Source: a virus
DNA: 32,759 bases
Strand: one strand, 5' to 3'
IMG/VR virus record: IMGVR_UViG_3300010883_000008
Span: 66,668-99,426 of that record
Shown: positions 14,835 to 22,532 of the stretch, one piece after another
Layout: every line of letters begins with the position of its first letter
Numbering within the stretch: position 1 is the first letter of the stretch
Position numbers and translations under genes: made by a program
The notes under the pieces: generated by a model
The model's input: only the letters and a program-made list of their open reading frames with translations
Databases searched by the model: none
What the model was told of the DNA's origin: nothing

Positions 14835-15159
14835 GATGGTTTCTCATTATTCGGCGGAAAGTAACTTTGTCGGGAGTGTCCGAGCGGTCAGAGGTACTGA
14901 AAAAATACATAAAGAACAGGTCGAGTAGTATCTTTAGGATAAACCAAACTATCGGGTTTTTGTACTCTTGAGGGAGATCCGCATATACTTCTCGGGCAGT
15001 GACTTTTTTACCCCCCACTTTCTGGAGGTTCACGACACTGCGAAGGATCTGTTTAGTCGAATTACCCGAAAATCTTCGAGCCATCCGCAATCGAAAACTT
15101 CGCTTCTGGAGGATGTCCAAGAGTTGAGATTCTCGGGCCGGTGATAGGTGATCAACCAT
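14806..15159 (-). CDS. Single-span membrane protein
   Basis: 117 residues. A basic cytoplasm-like N-terminal part (LQKRSFRLRMARRFSG) is followed by a strong hydrophobic helix IVWFILKILLDLFFMYFF near 70-87 and a charged tail. The start overlaps the 58-residue gene upstream by 8 nt. Function not recognised. Confidence 0.65.
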   Translation of the reverse strand: MVDHLSPARESQLLDILQKRSFRLRMARRFSGNSTKQILRSVVNLQKVGGKKVTAREVYADLPQEYKNPIVWFILKILLDLFFMYFFSTSDRSDTPDKVTFRRIMRNHHDRANQDSS

Positions 15160-15328
15160 TGCGTTCTGCCCAGTCTTGTACGGATTTTAAGGTGGTTATC
15201 GCCTGCCGTAGAACCTTCTGAACGTCCGGATGCTTTATCGCGGACTCGGCAATACTATCAGACGTTGGAAGCCAAGAGCCTCGGGGTCGACCTAAGCCCT
15301 CGTCACTACGTTCGCGTTCATCGGACAC
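15152..15328 (-). CDS. Very small hypothetical protein (58 aa, GTG start)
   Basis: 58 residues opening MSDERERSDEGLGRPRGS. The GTG start at 15328 has an excellent AGGAGA 7 nt upstream, lies 2 nt after the stop of the gene before it, and the stop overlaps the next start by 8 nt. These features support a real gene. The N-terminus is acidic and the second half helical (DVQKVLRQAITTLKSVQDW). Function unknown. Confidence 0.65.
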   Translation of the reverse strand: MSDERERSDEGLGRPRGSWLPTSDSIAESAIKHPDVQKVLRQAITTLKSVQDWAERNG

Positions 15329-15330
15329 GG

Positions 15331-15729
15331 TTATCTCCTAAATCGACCAAAGATTCGTTTACGTTGATATGTCTTCTGTGAATACGTTTTGGTTGCGGGA
15401 GCAACTACGTTAGTAGGTGCTTGTCGCGTAGGAACTTTACACGTCCCCGAAGAACCGTCCAACTGCGGAGCGTTCTTATCAGAGGTCAGTTGCGGGATCT
15501 GAGGGAGAGGCTCCACGTATTCCGGAATCACACTGAGTCCGCATTCGCAACCTGGGCACACGCAACCACATTGACACTTAGATAGTGCAACCGATTGCAC
15601 TGCGGGTTCATCGGCTACAGGTTTTGTAACTACCGGGTCAGAAAGGTCCGAGGACGCACCCGTGCTTAACACGAGGCCCAGACTCAGAGCTAACGCAACA
15701 CCCAAAATTGAAGCTGTGGTATGTGACAT
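15331..15729 (-). CDS. Exported or membrane-anchored protein with a Cys-rich cluster
   Basis: 132 residues. Residues 7-25 form a hydrophobic signal or anchor segment. Residues 51-64, KCQCGCVCPGCECG, hold six cysteines (C52, C54, C56, C58, C61, C63) in a metallothionein-like spacing. The remainder is Pro/Thr-rich, ending in a basic tail (KRIFGRFRR). A palindrome copy at 15585-15600 encodes V-Q-S-V-A-L just before the Cys cluster. Metal or cluster binding is possible; no family recognised. The neighbour upstream is a papain-like peptidase. Confidence 0.65.
   Translation of the reverse strand: MSHTTASILGVALALSLGLVLSTGASSDLSDPVVTKPVADEPAVQSVALSKCQCGCVCPGCECGLSVIPEYVEPLPQIPQLTSDKNAPQLDGSSGTCKVPTRQAPTNVVAPATKTYSQKTYQRKRIFGRFRR
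15585..15600. repeat. Dispersed palindrome copy inside a gene
   Basis: GTGCAACCGATTGCAC within the Cys-rich protein gene, read on the coding strand as GTG CAA TCG GTT GCA C and followed by TATCTA. Confidence 0.8.
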
Positions 15730-15738
15730 GATTTCCCT

Positions 15739-16518
15739 TTAGGAAGTGACGGCTACGCGAGGGGCGACCGCGTCATCCGGAGTAGACTTGGATTCATTCA
15801 ACACAAAGTATCCCCGATCCCCGTAACTCTCACCCCAAGAGTTCATCTGACCGGTCCCATATCCGCCATTCTTCAACCTCAAAGGGTCCAATGCTGAGGT
15901 TTCGTGTCCCCACCAATCATACCCTACAGCTACAGGAATGCGATGAAATAGGCAACTCATTAGTTCTGAGAAGTTTCGGGGTCGCAAATCCCACCACTCT
16001 AGAACTTTGAAATCTTTTGCACTCGTCCAAGCCTCTTCGGTGTCATATCTACGGTCTATCGCGTTGACGGGCCACAATTCAGCGGGTACACAGCCATGCT
16101 CAACCATGTAAGCAAGTCCCTGCGTTCCCCATCCGCCCGAGTTCCGGAACCCTTTTATCTTGGCTCCAACACTTGCGGGGGAGAGTTCAACATGAGGCAT
16201 TCCCGAAACTACACGAGACGCCTCCAAGCAATATACTGGAGCGTTAATCCAGCAATAGTTCGTTCGTGCCTGATTCTTACATTTCAGGCCCGCTTGCCGA
16301 ATCAAGTCAGACAGCCGCGTCTTAGTGCGTTCCATCTCCTCAATACGTTCGTCCCATTCCGACTTATCCACAAGTAAGTGTGACGGAAACCCTCCCGAGA
16401 AAGCATTGCTCGCAAAGGGGTCTTTTTGCCAGTCTCGACGTTCCAGGCCCCGCCCCATCTCTGAGGGGAAGAGTTCCGTGTCCAAGGCTTTAGGATTGAT
16501 GTCGGATATGAAACTCAT
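15739..16518 (-). CDS. Papain-like cysteine peptidase (C1A type)
   Basis: 259 residues. The catalytic set is NQARTNYCWINA (oxyanion Q83, nucleophile C89), DWWGHETSALD (H205) and QMNSWGESYGDRGYF (N226, the NSWG motif). This is the papain order and spacing. There is no signal peptide; residues 1-75 could be a short pro-region or an extra domain. C1A peptidases are uncommon in phages; it could process virion proteins, attack host proteins or act in lysis. It is surrounded by small membrane proteins. Overlaps the upstream gene by 4 nt. Confidence 0.83.
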   Translation of the reverse strand: MSFISDINPKALDTELFPSEMGRGLERRDWQKDPFASNAFSGGFPSHLLVDKSEWDERIEEMERTKTRLSDLIRQAGLKCKNQARTNYCWINAPVYCLEASRVVSGMPHVELSPASVGAKIKGFRNSGGWGTQGLAYMVEHGCVPAELWPVNAIDRRYDTEEAWTSAKDFKVLEWWDLRPRNFSELMSCLFHRIPVAVGYDWWGHETSALDPLRLKNGGYGTGQMNSWGESYGDRGYFVLNESKSTPDDAVAPRVAVTS

Positions 16519-16934
16519 TCCAAGTTCTCCAAGATAGCTAAAACTTCCGACTCTTGAGCGGGTAGAGTTACGGATACTCCCGATTTGCCGTTACTTGCCG
16601 CCAACCAGGGCAACTCGTCCCGAGGAAGGTCCATAGCGTCCTTAACCCATTGAGGCGTACTATCAGAGAATACCGCGTGTTGATCCAACTTGCGGAAATC
16701 CCCACCTTGTTCAGTAATGTAGGCCCGAATCTTGGTACTGTATAGTACCGCTCCCCGATCCCCCGGCTCCCCCGATTCTTCTACGAATAGTACGCAAAGT
16801 TTATCTGCGGGAAAGGGGGCGGGATCTCCGCCTATAATAGGTAGCCCCGCGTCTTGCAGGACTACCACCAAACTAAACACCCAGCACGCTACCGCCAGTA
16901 GGGTTACCCAACTTCGAGAACTCGCAGGATTCAT
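16515..16934 (-). CDS. Membrane-anchored protein with possible thioredoxin-like fold
   Basis: 139 residues. Helix 8-27 (SWVTLLAVACWVFSLVVVL) anchors the protein. The soluble part starts KLCVLFVEESGE and ends GKSGVSVTLPAQESEVLAILENL, a strand/helix order like thioredoxin-like domains, but no CxxC active site is present. The fold call is weak. It overlaps genes on both sides by 4 nt. Confidence 0.6.
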   Translation of the reverse strand: MNPASSRSWVTLLAVACWVFSLVVVLQDAGLPIIGGDPAPFPADKLCVLFVEESGEPGDRGAVLYSTKIRAYITEQGGDFRKLDQHAVFSDSTPQWVKDAMDLPRDELPWLAASNGKSGVSVTLPAQESEVLAILENLE

Positions 16935-17209
16935 TCTTCGTGTTCCTCATTCACAGGTACAATGTAGTCTCGGAATACGTTACGAAGAGTCTGAATGTGG
17001 TCCTCACAGACATCACATTTGTTACATACTTTTTCCACGTGAATCATAAGCTCAAACATGGACGTACGTCGACTCTGCGTAGGTACTGCCAAAGTAGACT
17101 TCGGCCACCCTGCCAAAAGTGTCTTCTGGAGGGTGGGCCACGATGACCAGATGATCAAGACGGATGAGATCGCTAGACCTACATATCCCGCCCAGGTTGG
17201 TATTGCCAT
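16931..17209 (-). CDS. Small membrane protein with a Cys pair
   Basis: 92 residues. An N-terminal hydrophobic segment (WAGYVGLAISSVLIIWSSW) is followed by a basic linker and a C-terminal part with VCNKCDVCEDH, which could bind a metal ion. Function unknown. It is co-transcribed with the anchored protein and the papain-like peptidase downstream. Confidence 0.6.
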   Translation of the reverse strand: MAIPTWAGYVGLAISSVLIIWSSWPTLQKTLLAGWPKSTLAVPTQSRRTSMFELMIHVEKVCNKCDVCEDHIQTLRNVFRDYIVPVNEEHEE

Positions 17210-17247
17210 GGTGAATGCTCCCTATAGAGGTGCGTGGACAGAGGCAC

Positions 17248-17448
17248 TTAACCCATCTGCTTTACGCGGGCGGTGATAGCCCCGAGAACTTCAATCAGTG
17301 TGTTCTCAACATGCTCAGCTTTGAACATGATGTCCAAAAGACCTACGACATTGTCGTCAACTTGGAAGGGTGTGCGATCTGCAAGCCGGTTGAGCATTGC
17401 GACAATCTCATCACGAAGTTCTTTGCTAAGTTCGTCTAATTCAGGCAT
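17248..17448 (-). CDS. Small helical hypothetical protein
   Basis: 66 residues, all helical and acidic (LDELSKELRDEIVAMLNRLA). GAGGAA ribosome binding site upstream of ATG 17448, and a near-consensus promoter at 17498-17526 makes it the first gene of the membrane-protein/peptidase unit. No family recognised. Confidence 0.7.
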   Translation of the reverse strand: MPELDELSKELRDEIVAMLNRLADRTPFQVDDNVVGLLDIMFKAEHVENTLIEVLGAITARVKQMG

Positions 17449-17497
17449 GATTCAATTCCTCGGGTTATACGTCGGTTAGTGTCAAGGGCACTAATAG

Positions 17498-17526
17498 ACT
17501 ATAGCTTAGGAGGAAGTACCTGTCAA
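17498..17526 (-). promoter_or_regulatory. Sigma-70 promoter for the membrane/peptidase unit
   Basis: Minus strand TTGACA, 17-bp spacer, TATAGT, at the very end of the 17506-18369 gene. Drives genes from 17448 downward. Confidence 0.75.
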
Positions 17527-18369
17527 GTGATTTACCTGCTGAACAAATGCTTGCATAGCAGCATGTCGGATTCGTCCACGTTTCTGATTATCGTATTCTT
17601 GTTGCACGTCAGAAGTGTTAGCACCTAGTCGACAGATAACACTTCCCACTTTAGTTTGGCCGTAGAACTTAGACGGACGTTTTTCAGCATCAACTCGGAC
17701 ATGGGGTTCCCAGGCATCCCACTGTCCCCGAAGTCCGATCCTCCAAAGCAGTTCAACTTTGTCTACCATGGCATACGGGAGCTTTTCGTTGAACACTACG
17801 TCATGCTGCATCCCAAAGACCACTTGAGGTTCCGCAGGTCCTTTGACGAGTTTCCCGCCCACGCGAAACTCCATTTCAGGGTCGGGTTTCTGCCCGTAAT
17901 TCTCATTCAGCCCCATCCGCCAAGTCGGGACCGCGAAATACTGAGTCTCCGTATTTTGTGCAATCAGTTGCACAAGGGCCTCCCATTCCTGATGACGGAA
18001 GATACAGCCCCCATCTGAGGGCATTACGTGGGAAGCGGAGTACTTGTACTTCGCCAAGCGGATACAAGTATTTCTGGCGTTATTGACGTTACATAGGTAG
18101 TGAATCTGATCCCCCGAGCGGTTGCCTAAGTGGCTGTAGTGTGCCCGATTAAACAGGATCTCGTCGTAGCCACACCCGTGTTCCCTAAGTAAATTCGCCA
18201 AAGCCTCAGCTTTATCCGGGTCCACAATCCGATTCAGGAGAAACCGTTTCTCGCATCCCGGCAGGTGCGGTTCATTCTCTAAGATGAACTTCGTGTTTTT
18301 GTAGGTCTGATCCTCGTCGTGTCGCGGGGGCAGATCATTACCTAGAATACGGTACAGGATAAATGTCAT
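17506..18369 (-). CDS. Glycan-associated protein, glycosyltransferase-like
   Basis: 287 residues. It opens with FILYRILGNDLPPRHDEDQT, then KNTKFILENEPHLPGC and RFLLNRIVDP. I associate this pattern (RI.GNDLPPRH...N..FIL..EP...C.....NRI.D) with glycosyltransferase or methyltransferase-associated proteins of bacteria and viruses. ASHVMPSDGGCIF near 112-124 could be the nucleotide-sugar/metal site. The palindrome copy at 17958-17973 encodes V-Q-L-I-A-Q. It overlaps the GT29-like gene upstream by 4 nt, supporting a glycan role. The catalytic class is unproven. Confidence 0.6.
   Translation of the reverse strand: MTFILYRILGNDLPPRHDEDQTYKNTKFILENEPHLPGCEKRFLLNRIVDPDKAEALANLLREHGCGYDEILFNRAHYSHLGNRSGDQIHYLCNVNNARNTCIRLAKYKYSASHVMPSDGGCIFRHQEWEALVQLIAQNTETQYFAVPTWRMGLNENYGQKPDPEMEFRVGGKLVKGPAEPQVVFGMQHDVVFNEKLPYAMVDKVELLWRIGLRGQWDAWEPHVRVDAEKRPSKFYGQTKVGSVICRLGANTSDVQQEYDNQKRGRIRHAAMQAFVQQVNHLTGTSS
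17958..17973. repeat. Dispersed palindrome copy inside a gene
   Basis: GTGCAATCAGTTGCAC within the glycosyltransferase-like gene, read as GTG CAA CTG ATT GCA C on the coding strand. Confidence 0.8.
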
Positions 18370-18893
18370 AGCTCAGTTGCTCTACCTAAGGAGATTAGGA
18401 AATCGATGAACTGGCGTTCAATCGGGAACTTGTGAAGCGTATGGGACTCCCCATCGGGGTAGTAATGGATGTGTTTCTTCTTAGTTGATTGCCCGAATCC
18501 GCAGAAGTTGATTTTCTCGTACATCATCGAGAAGTGAGCTAGAGCATGGATACCCGTTGACCAGCACCACTTTTTACTGGGGATAATGTCCAAGACCTTC
18601 TCAATGTAGATCTGACCGAAGTCCCCCAGTATACGATCCCCTGGACGCTTCCAATTATGGGGCGGCATCGGGCGACCCCGGGAAATCTTTACGTAGGACT
18701 CCGTAGCAACCCGATGCTCTTGTACATAGGGGTGCCGCACCCAAATATGAGTATGGTTGCCTACATACCTTTCAAAGCCTTTGGTCTTGTATGCGTTAAG
18801 ACGTATCACCGTCTCATGCTCATCGATTAAATTTCCTAGCGGCTTGTCTAGCAAATTGGAACCATTCCCGACTAGTACGAGTTCCTTGCTCAT
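18366..18893 (-). CDS. GT29 sialyltransferase-like protein (first of two)
   Basis: 175 residues. ELVLVGNGSNLLDKPLG and ETVIRLNAY at 4-35 match sialylmotif L (VGNS..L....G..ID....V.R.N). WSTGIHALAHF and INFCGFG at 111-134 match motif S, H143-Y-Y fits motif III, and HKFPIE (H154, E159) is the HxxxxE of motif VS. GT29 enzymes transfer sialic acid from CMP-sialate. It is compact and has no membrane anchor. It overlaps a second GT29-like gene and lies downstream of NeuB- and NeuA-like genes, which would supply the donor. The acceptor is unknown. Confidence 0.75.
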   Translation of the reverse strand: MSKELVLVGNGSNLLDKPLGNLIDEHETVIRLNAYKTKGFERYVGNHTHIWVRHPYVQEHRVATESYVKISRGRPMPPHNWKRPGDRILGDFGQIYIEKVLDIIPSKKWCWSTGIHALAHFSMMYEKINFCGFGQSTKKKHIHYYPDGESHTLHKFPIERQFIDFLISLGRATEL

Positions 18894-19533
18894 TCATCAT
18901 CCCTTTATTTATCAGATCCGTAAGACGTACCACTTTGCCCTCAGCCATCAGTTCCCGAATCTTCTTTTCTTCGTAAGCCAAATCGTGCAACTTGAAGTTG
19001 TCCGAGGGTCGGTCAAAGTAGTGCTTCTTGTCCCGTTTCTTGAGAGTGTCGTCTACCGTACAAAACCCATGTATGCAGACTACCGAGTAGTCCAATAAGA
19101 ATCGCATTATCGCCAAATACCCGCTAGTCAAATTACGAGTTTTTTCATAGTCCTCAGAAGCTACCGTCTTAAACCGTATAGTATGCTTCTTGAAAAAGTC
19201 CGTCAATTGTTGTCGTCGAACATTATCTCGTCGATGACACGTGATCAGGTAATCTGCATCTTGTACAAGAGTGTCCTTCCCCTTAGTTACCAAGTTAACT
19301 ACTTGTCGTGAAGTGTTGATACCAATGTCGGTAACTTTTCGACCTGCATACATTGCCTTTACCGCGTTAGTGGCAATATCGTATCCCCGAAACCTACAGA
19401 TGCGGGGAAACGAGTCTATCGCCGCCGCAACTGGGTGTTTCAATATAGAAGCTCCGCTACCCACGATAATAGTGTGAGGTAGATAGTCCGGAAGGATTAT
19501 ACTCGGAGCTTCTGGTGTGCGGGTTTTTCCCAT
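18820..19533 (-). CDS. GT29 sialyltransferase-like protein (second of two)
   Basis: 237 residues. HTIIVGSGASILKHPV at 20-35 resembles sialylmotif L, LTSGYLAIMRFL and SVVCIHGF at 135-157 motif S, H171-Y-F motif III, and HDLAYEE (H183, E188) the HxxxxE of motif VS. It is more divergent than its neighbour and has an extra basic C-terminal tail of about 35 residues, whose coding overlaps the next gene by 74 nt. The start overlaps the neuB-like gene by 37 nt. Two different GT29-like proteins in a row suggest two linkages or a heteromer. Confidence 0.68.
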   Translation of the reverse strand: MGKTRTPEAPSIILPDYLPHTIIVGSGASILKHPVAAAIDSFPRICRFRGYDIATNAVKAMYAGRKVTDIGINTSRQVVNLVTKGKDTLVQDADYLITCHRRDNVRRQQLTDFFKKHTIRFKTVASEDYEKTRNLTSGYLAIMRFLLDYSVVCIHGFCTVDDTLKKRDKKHYFDRPSDNFKLHDLAYEEKKIRELMAEGKVVRLTDLINKGMMNEQGTRTSREWFQFARQAARKFNR

Positions 19534-20327
19534 TCTTTTAACTCCAAACTACCGTCGCCTAAGGCTACCGAAGCCCAATCCAACGTGGTTACTAGTTTAG
19601 CCAGTTCCTCAGGCTTCAAAGATGAGCTATGATCAGTTCCCCACATTGATCGATCTAGAGTTACATGTTTCTCAATCCACATAGCTCCCATCATGTAAGC
19701 CCAGACCGCAGGTTCAAGCTCCATCTCGTGCCCGGAGTAACCCCATTGAGTATCGTGCAGAGGTAGCTGTTTTTGAAGCTCCCGGATAGCCGCTAAGTTA
19801 CAATGGGCTAAGGGGGTAGGGTATTCACTCACCGAGTGCATAACTACCGGGCGGGGGAGAATCGACCAAGCTCGGACAATCTCGGAGATCGTAGACATGC
19901 CCGTGGACATGATTACTAAAGGTCCCGCATCTGCACAAGCCATGACCAGATCTCGGTCGGTAATGCTGGCAGAGGCAATCTTGATCCAAGGCGGGTCGAA
20001 TTCCATCAACCTATCGAGCGAGGGGAGATCCCAAACTGACGCCGACCATTCCAGCCCGATGTTTATGCAATGACTTTCGATTTCCGTGTATTGTTCTGGG
20101 GTGAACTCCATACGCTTTTTGTAATCAAAATACGTCATTTCCCCCCAAGGGGTTTGCCGCAGCTTCCCCCGCTCAGATTCGGGGACACATATCTCCGGAG
20201 TACGCATTTGAAACTTAGCGTAGTCCCCGCCTGCCTGCTTGATCGCAGAACATAGCTGCATAGCTGTGTCCACCGAACCATTGTGGTTGATGCCTATTTC
20301 GCCGATAACTTTAGGTGGATTCATCAT
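19497..20327 (-). CDS. neuB: NeuB-type nonulosonic acid synthase lacking the SAF domain
   Basis: 276 residues. NeuB condenses phosphoenolpyruvate with an N-acyl-hexosamine to make sialic-type acids. Seen are VIGEIGINHNG (E10), YAKFQMR (K38), PWIKIASASI (K116), MHSVSEYP (H164), GYSGHE and WGTDHSSSLKPEEL (D232, H233), the normal order of the TIM-barrel domain. Typical bacterial NeuB has about 340 residues with a C-terminal SAF (antifreeze-like) domain that gives an Arg to the partner's active site. Here the protein stops where SAF would begin. Neu5Ac, legionaminic and pseudaminic acid synthases cannot be separated by eye. Confidence 0.87.
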   Translation of the reverse strand: MMNPPKVIGEIGINHNGSVDTAMQLCSAIKQAGGDYAKFQMRTPEICVPESERGKLRQTPWGEMTYFDYKKRMEFTPEQYTEIESHCINIGLEWSASVWDLPSLDRLMEFDPPWIKIASASITDRDLVMACADAGPLVIMSTGMSTISEIVRAWSILPRPVVMHSVSEYPTPLAHCNLAAIRELQKQLPLHDTQWGYSGHEMELEPAVWAYMMGAMWIEKHVTLDRSMWGTDHSSSLKPEELAKLVTTLDWASVALGDGSLELKEWEKPAHQKLRV

Positions 20328-20983
20328 CTTCGTCCCTTTTTTCGTCTACGTTTCAGTTTCTCAACAGCCTTCTTTTTCTTAGCGTCCTCCCGTTTGATAT
20401 GATCTCGGGAGTACCGTTTTTTAGCTAACTCAAAACCTTCCACAAATTCCGGAAGATCTAGATGCCAAAAATCACCGATTCGCTGGATCGTTTCGATAGG
20501 CTCGTTAGTGACCTCCATGTAGGTCACATTCAGGACGGTCGTTCTACTAAGATCCGACCAAGCCTTCCATGTATCATAAAAGATTTGCATCTCAGTTATT
20601 AAGTCGGGGATAAACTGAGTATGCAGTTTAATATGGCTAGGCCCCATGGACCGTAAGTATGCTTGGGTCGCGGCTTCGGGTTCCCGAGTAAGCAATACTA
20701 TGGGTGTATCTTTGAGTATGTGCAGGTTGTGCAGCGTAGGTAGAACGTGCTGCTTGAATATGTACCCGGGAGCCGCCCACTTAGCGACTCTATCGGCGTC
20801 CAAAGTATCTACCGCATCCGAGTGCATATAGCCTAACTGGGGGAATACGAGATCCTTCTGAAAGGCGGGCCAAACATGCAACTCCGTACGAATAAAATCT
20901 TGTACCGCAGGCCAACCCAACACGTCCCCCAAGGACGCGAGTAAGCTACTAGATGCAGTTTTAGGTTGAGCCACTATGAGCAT
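20324..20983 (-). CDS. Sulfotransferase-like protein with a basic tail
   Basis: 219 residues. MLIVAQPKTASSSLLASLG at the N-terminus fits the PAPS-binding loop (PK.ASSSL), and IVLLTREPEAATQAYLRSM at about 94-112 fits the 3'-phosphate motif (R.P......S). The last 35 residues are very basic, ending KLKRRRKKGRR, perhaps for binding membrane, nucleic acid or an acidic glycan. It overlaps neuB by 4 nt, suggesting sulfation of the same glycan. Function inferred from motifs. Confidence 0.68.
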   Translation of the reverse strand: MLIVAQPKTASSSLLASLGDVLGWPAVQDFIRTELHVWPAFQKDLVFPQLGYMHSDAVDTLDADRVAKWAAPGYIFKQHVLPTLHNLHILKDTPIVLLTREPEAATQAYLRSMGPSHIKLHTQFIPDLITEMQIFYDTWKAWSDLSRTTVLNVTYMEVTNEPIETIQRIGDFWHLDLPEFVEGFELAKKRYSRDHIKREDAKKKKAVEKLKRRRKKGRR

Positions 20984-20986
20984 GAA

Positions 20987-21586
20987 CTACGCTCCAAGTG
21001 GGGGTTTAACGAACAAAGCCATACTTTGGGAAGGTTCCCAATTCCAATCCCTGCGTATCATCGGGGTCAAGGTAGTACCTGTAGCCAATTCAAACACTTG
21101 TGGGATCGTATAACTGCCGGGAGTCTTTCGAGCCGACTCTTTTATTTGACGGTATACTACGTAGATCCGTCCTCCGGGAGCCAACACTTTATCCGCCGCA
21201 CGTAGAAAGTAATTAGCTTGAGATAGTTTCAGGCTTGGTAGAAGCATGAATGCCCAAATGTAGTGGTACGGCCCTGGATCAAACGTGAACTGACTATCCA
21301 CCAATACCGAAGGTTGTTTCTCCAAGCAGAGTTCGGTGGATAACTCTTGATCCATCCCCGCTTCCACAAGTTCTTGACTGTTATCGAATCCGTGGTAGTT
21401 TCCCATGTTCAAATACGGGATGACTTTACGACCCAAACGAAAGGCTCCACAGCCCACATCTAGTAGACGATGGTTAGGTTGTAAGCCTTCCTGTAATAGG
21501 TAGGAGAATTGAGCTTGTCCCAAAGGTTCCCAACTATCGTGGCCCCGAGGACCTCCAATGTGTTTCTTGTAGTCGAATTCCGCCAT
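20987..21586 (-). CDS. Class I SAM-dependent methyltransferase
   Basis: 199 residues. HRLLDVGCGAFRLGRKVIPYL is motif I for S-adenosylmethionine binding, YHGFDNS follows as motif II, and LAPGGRIYVVY as the post-motif. The target may be a sugar hydroxyl or carboxyl, because it sits between sugar genes. Its start overlaps the HAD gene stop by one base. Confidence 0.82.
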   Translation of the reverse strand: MAEFDYKKHIGGPRGHDSWEPLGQAQFSYLLQEGLQPNHRLLDVGCGAFRLGRKVIPYLNMGNYHGFDNSQELVEAGMDQELSTELCLEKQPSVLVDSQFTFDPGPYHYIWAFMLLPSLKLSQANYFLRAADKVLAPGGRIYVVYRQIKESARKTPGSYTIPQVFELATGTTLTPMIRRDWNWEPSQSMALFVKPPLGA

Positions 21587-21915
21587 TATTCTAATTCCTC
21601 AATTCTCATTGATCGGTCGTCAATCAGCACGTCAAAGGGAGGCTTATTCCCCAGGTCCAGTCGATGATACTTGACCCCCCAATCCTGCAACTGAGATTCC
21701 GTAATAGTAAGGAGTCGAACTACGCGACGTTGGTTTGCGGGGGTCCCCGAACCTCGTGCTGTATACATGACGATGGTATGACCTTCGTCAAACAGCTTGT
21801 TGATTTTGGCAATCTGGTCGTACCGGGGAGTCGCGTTTTCGTAGTCGACTCCCACTGTGGTACAGATTGTATTATCGATGTCTACGTAATAGACGGAAGG
21901 TACAGGCATCTTCAT
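21586..21915 (-). CDS. HAD-superfamily phosphatase, capsule-biosynthesis type
   Basis: 109 residues. VYYVDIDNTICTT (D12, D14, T16) is HAD motif I, IVMYTARGS (T51 region) motif II, and KPPFDVLIDDRS motif IV. Small capless HAD enzymes of this kind occur in capsule and sugar clusters. Beside NeuB it could dephosphorylate a sugar-phosphate intermediate such as a nonulosonate-9-phosphate, which is inference only. ATG overlaps the upstream stop by one base. Confidence 0.8.
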   Translation of the reverse strand: MKMPVPSVYYVDIDNTICTTVGVDYENATPRYDQIAKINKLFDEGHTIVMYTARGSGTPANQRRVVRLLTITESQLQDWGVKYHRLDLGNKPPFDVLIDDRSMRIEELE

Positions 21916-22532
21916 CAGAGTACTCTACAGGTTAAGAAGGATTCGACGTTTTCTCGCCACCCCCCCATATCGTCTATTGGAGGACGGTCGGCACCTGAGG
22001 GCCAAAAGCCCCGAATATCATTGCGGCGTTTAGTATAGTCGAATCCCCGCTCCACGGTCTCCGCTCCTGAAAACAAAGATTCCAAGCATTTCGGGGAGAA
22101 TCTCCAATAGTCCATGGGGCAGGGGTGGTATCTCCAAGACCAAGGAACTACGGTAAAGATGTATCCTCCAGGCTTGGTGATCCGTTGAATCTGTTCGGCA
22201 CAGATCCAAGGCCGTTCTACATGCTCCAAGACATCAATTGAGATAACTACGTCGAAGGTGTTATCTGGGATCGTACATTCATGCAGATCTTGAATGTAAA
22301 TGTTGTCAGGCGACATTTCGGGAAAGGCCTTCTTTACCCGATTGATATTCAGATCTAATACTGAATACTGGGTCCCCGTAGGAACCAGCTTCCATGAAGC
22401 CTCCCGAGTTATCGGAGATTTCGTCGCCCCGATCTCCAACACGGAGGAGTTACTTGCCATCAATTTATACAGGCGTTGTAGGGCCTTACGCCATTGTCGA
22501 GGCTGTACTTCGGGAAGAGATTTAATTGCCAC
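21915..22532 (-). CDS. SAM-dependent methyltransferase (Methyltransf_11-like)
   Basis: 205 residues. SSVLEIGATKSPITREA is the SAM-binding region, QYSVLDLN the second motif, FDVVISIDVLEHVERPW and KPGGYIFTVVPW the later ones. This is the form common in O-antigen and glycan clusters. The C-terminal 40 residues are Pro/Gly/Trp-rich. It overlaps the NeuA-like gene by 11 nt. The target is unknown. Confidence 0.82.
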   Translation of the reverse strand: MAIKSLPEVQPRQWRKALQRLYKLMASNSSVLEIGATKSPITREASWKLVPTGTQYSVLDLNINRVKKAFPEMSPDNIYIQDLHECTIPDNTFDVVISIDVLEHVERPWICAEQIQRITKPGGYIFTVVPWSWRYHPCPMDYWRFSPKCLESLFSGAETVERGFDYTKRRNDIRGFWPSGADRPPIDDMGGWRENVESFLTCRVL

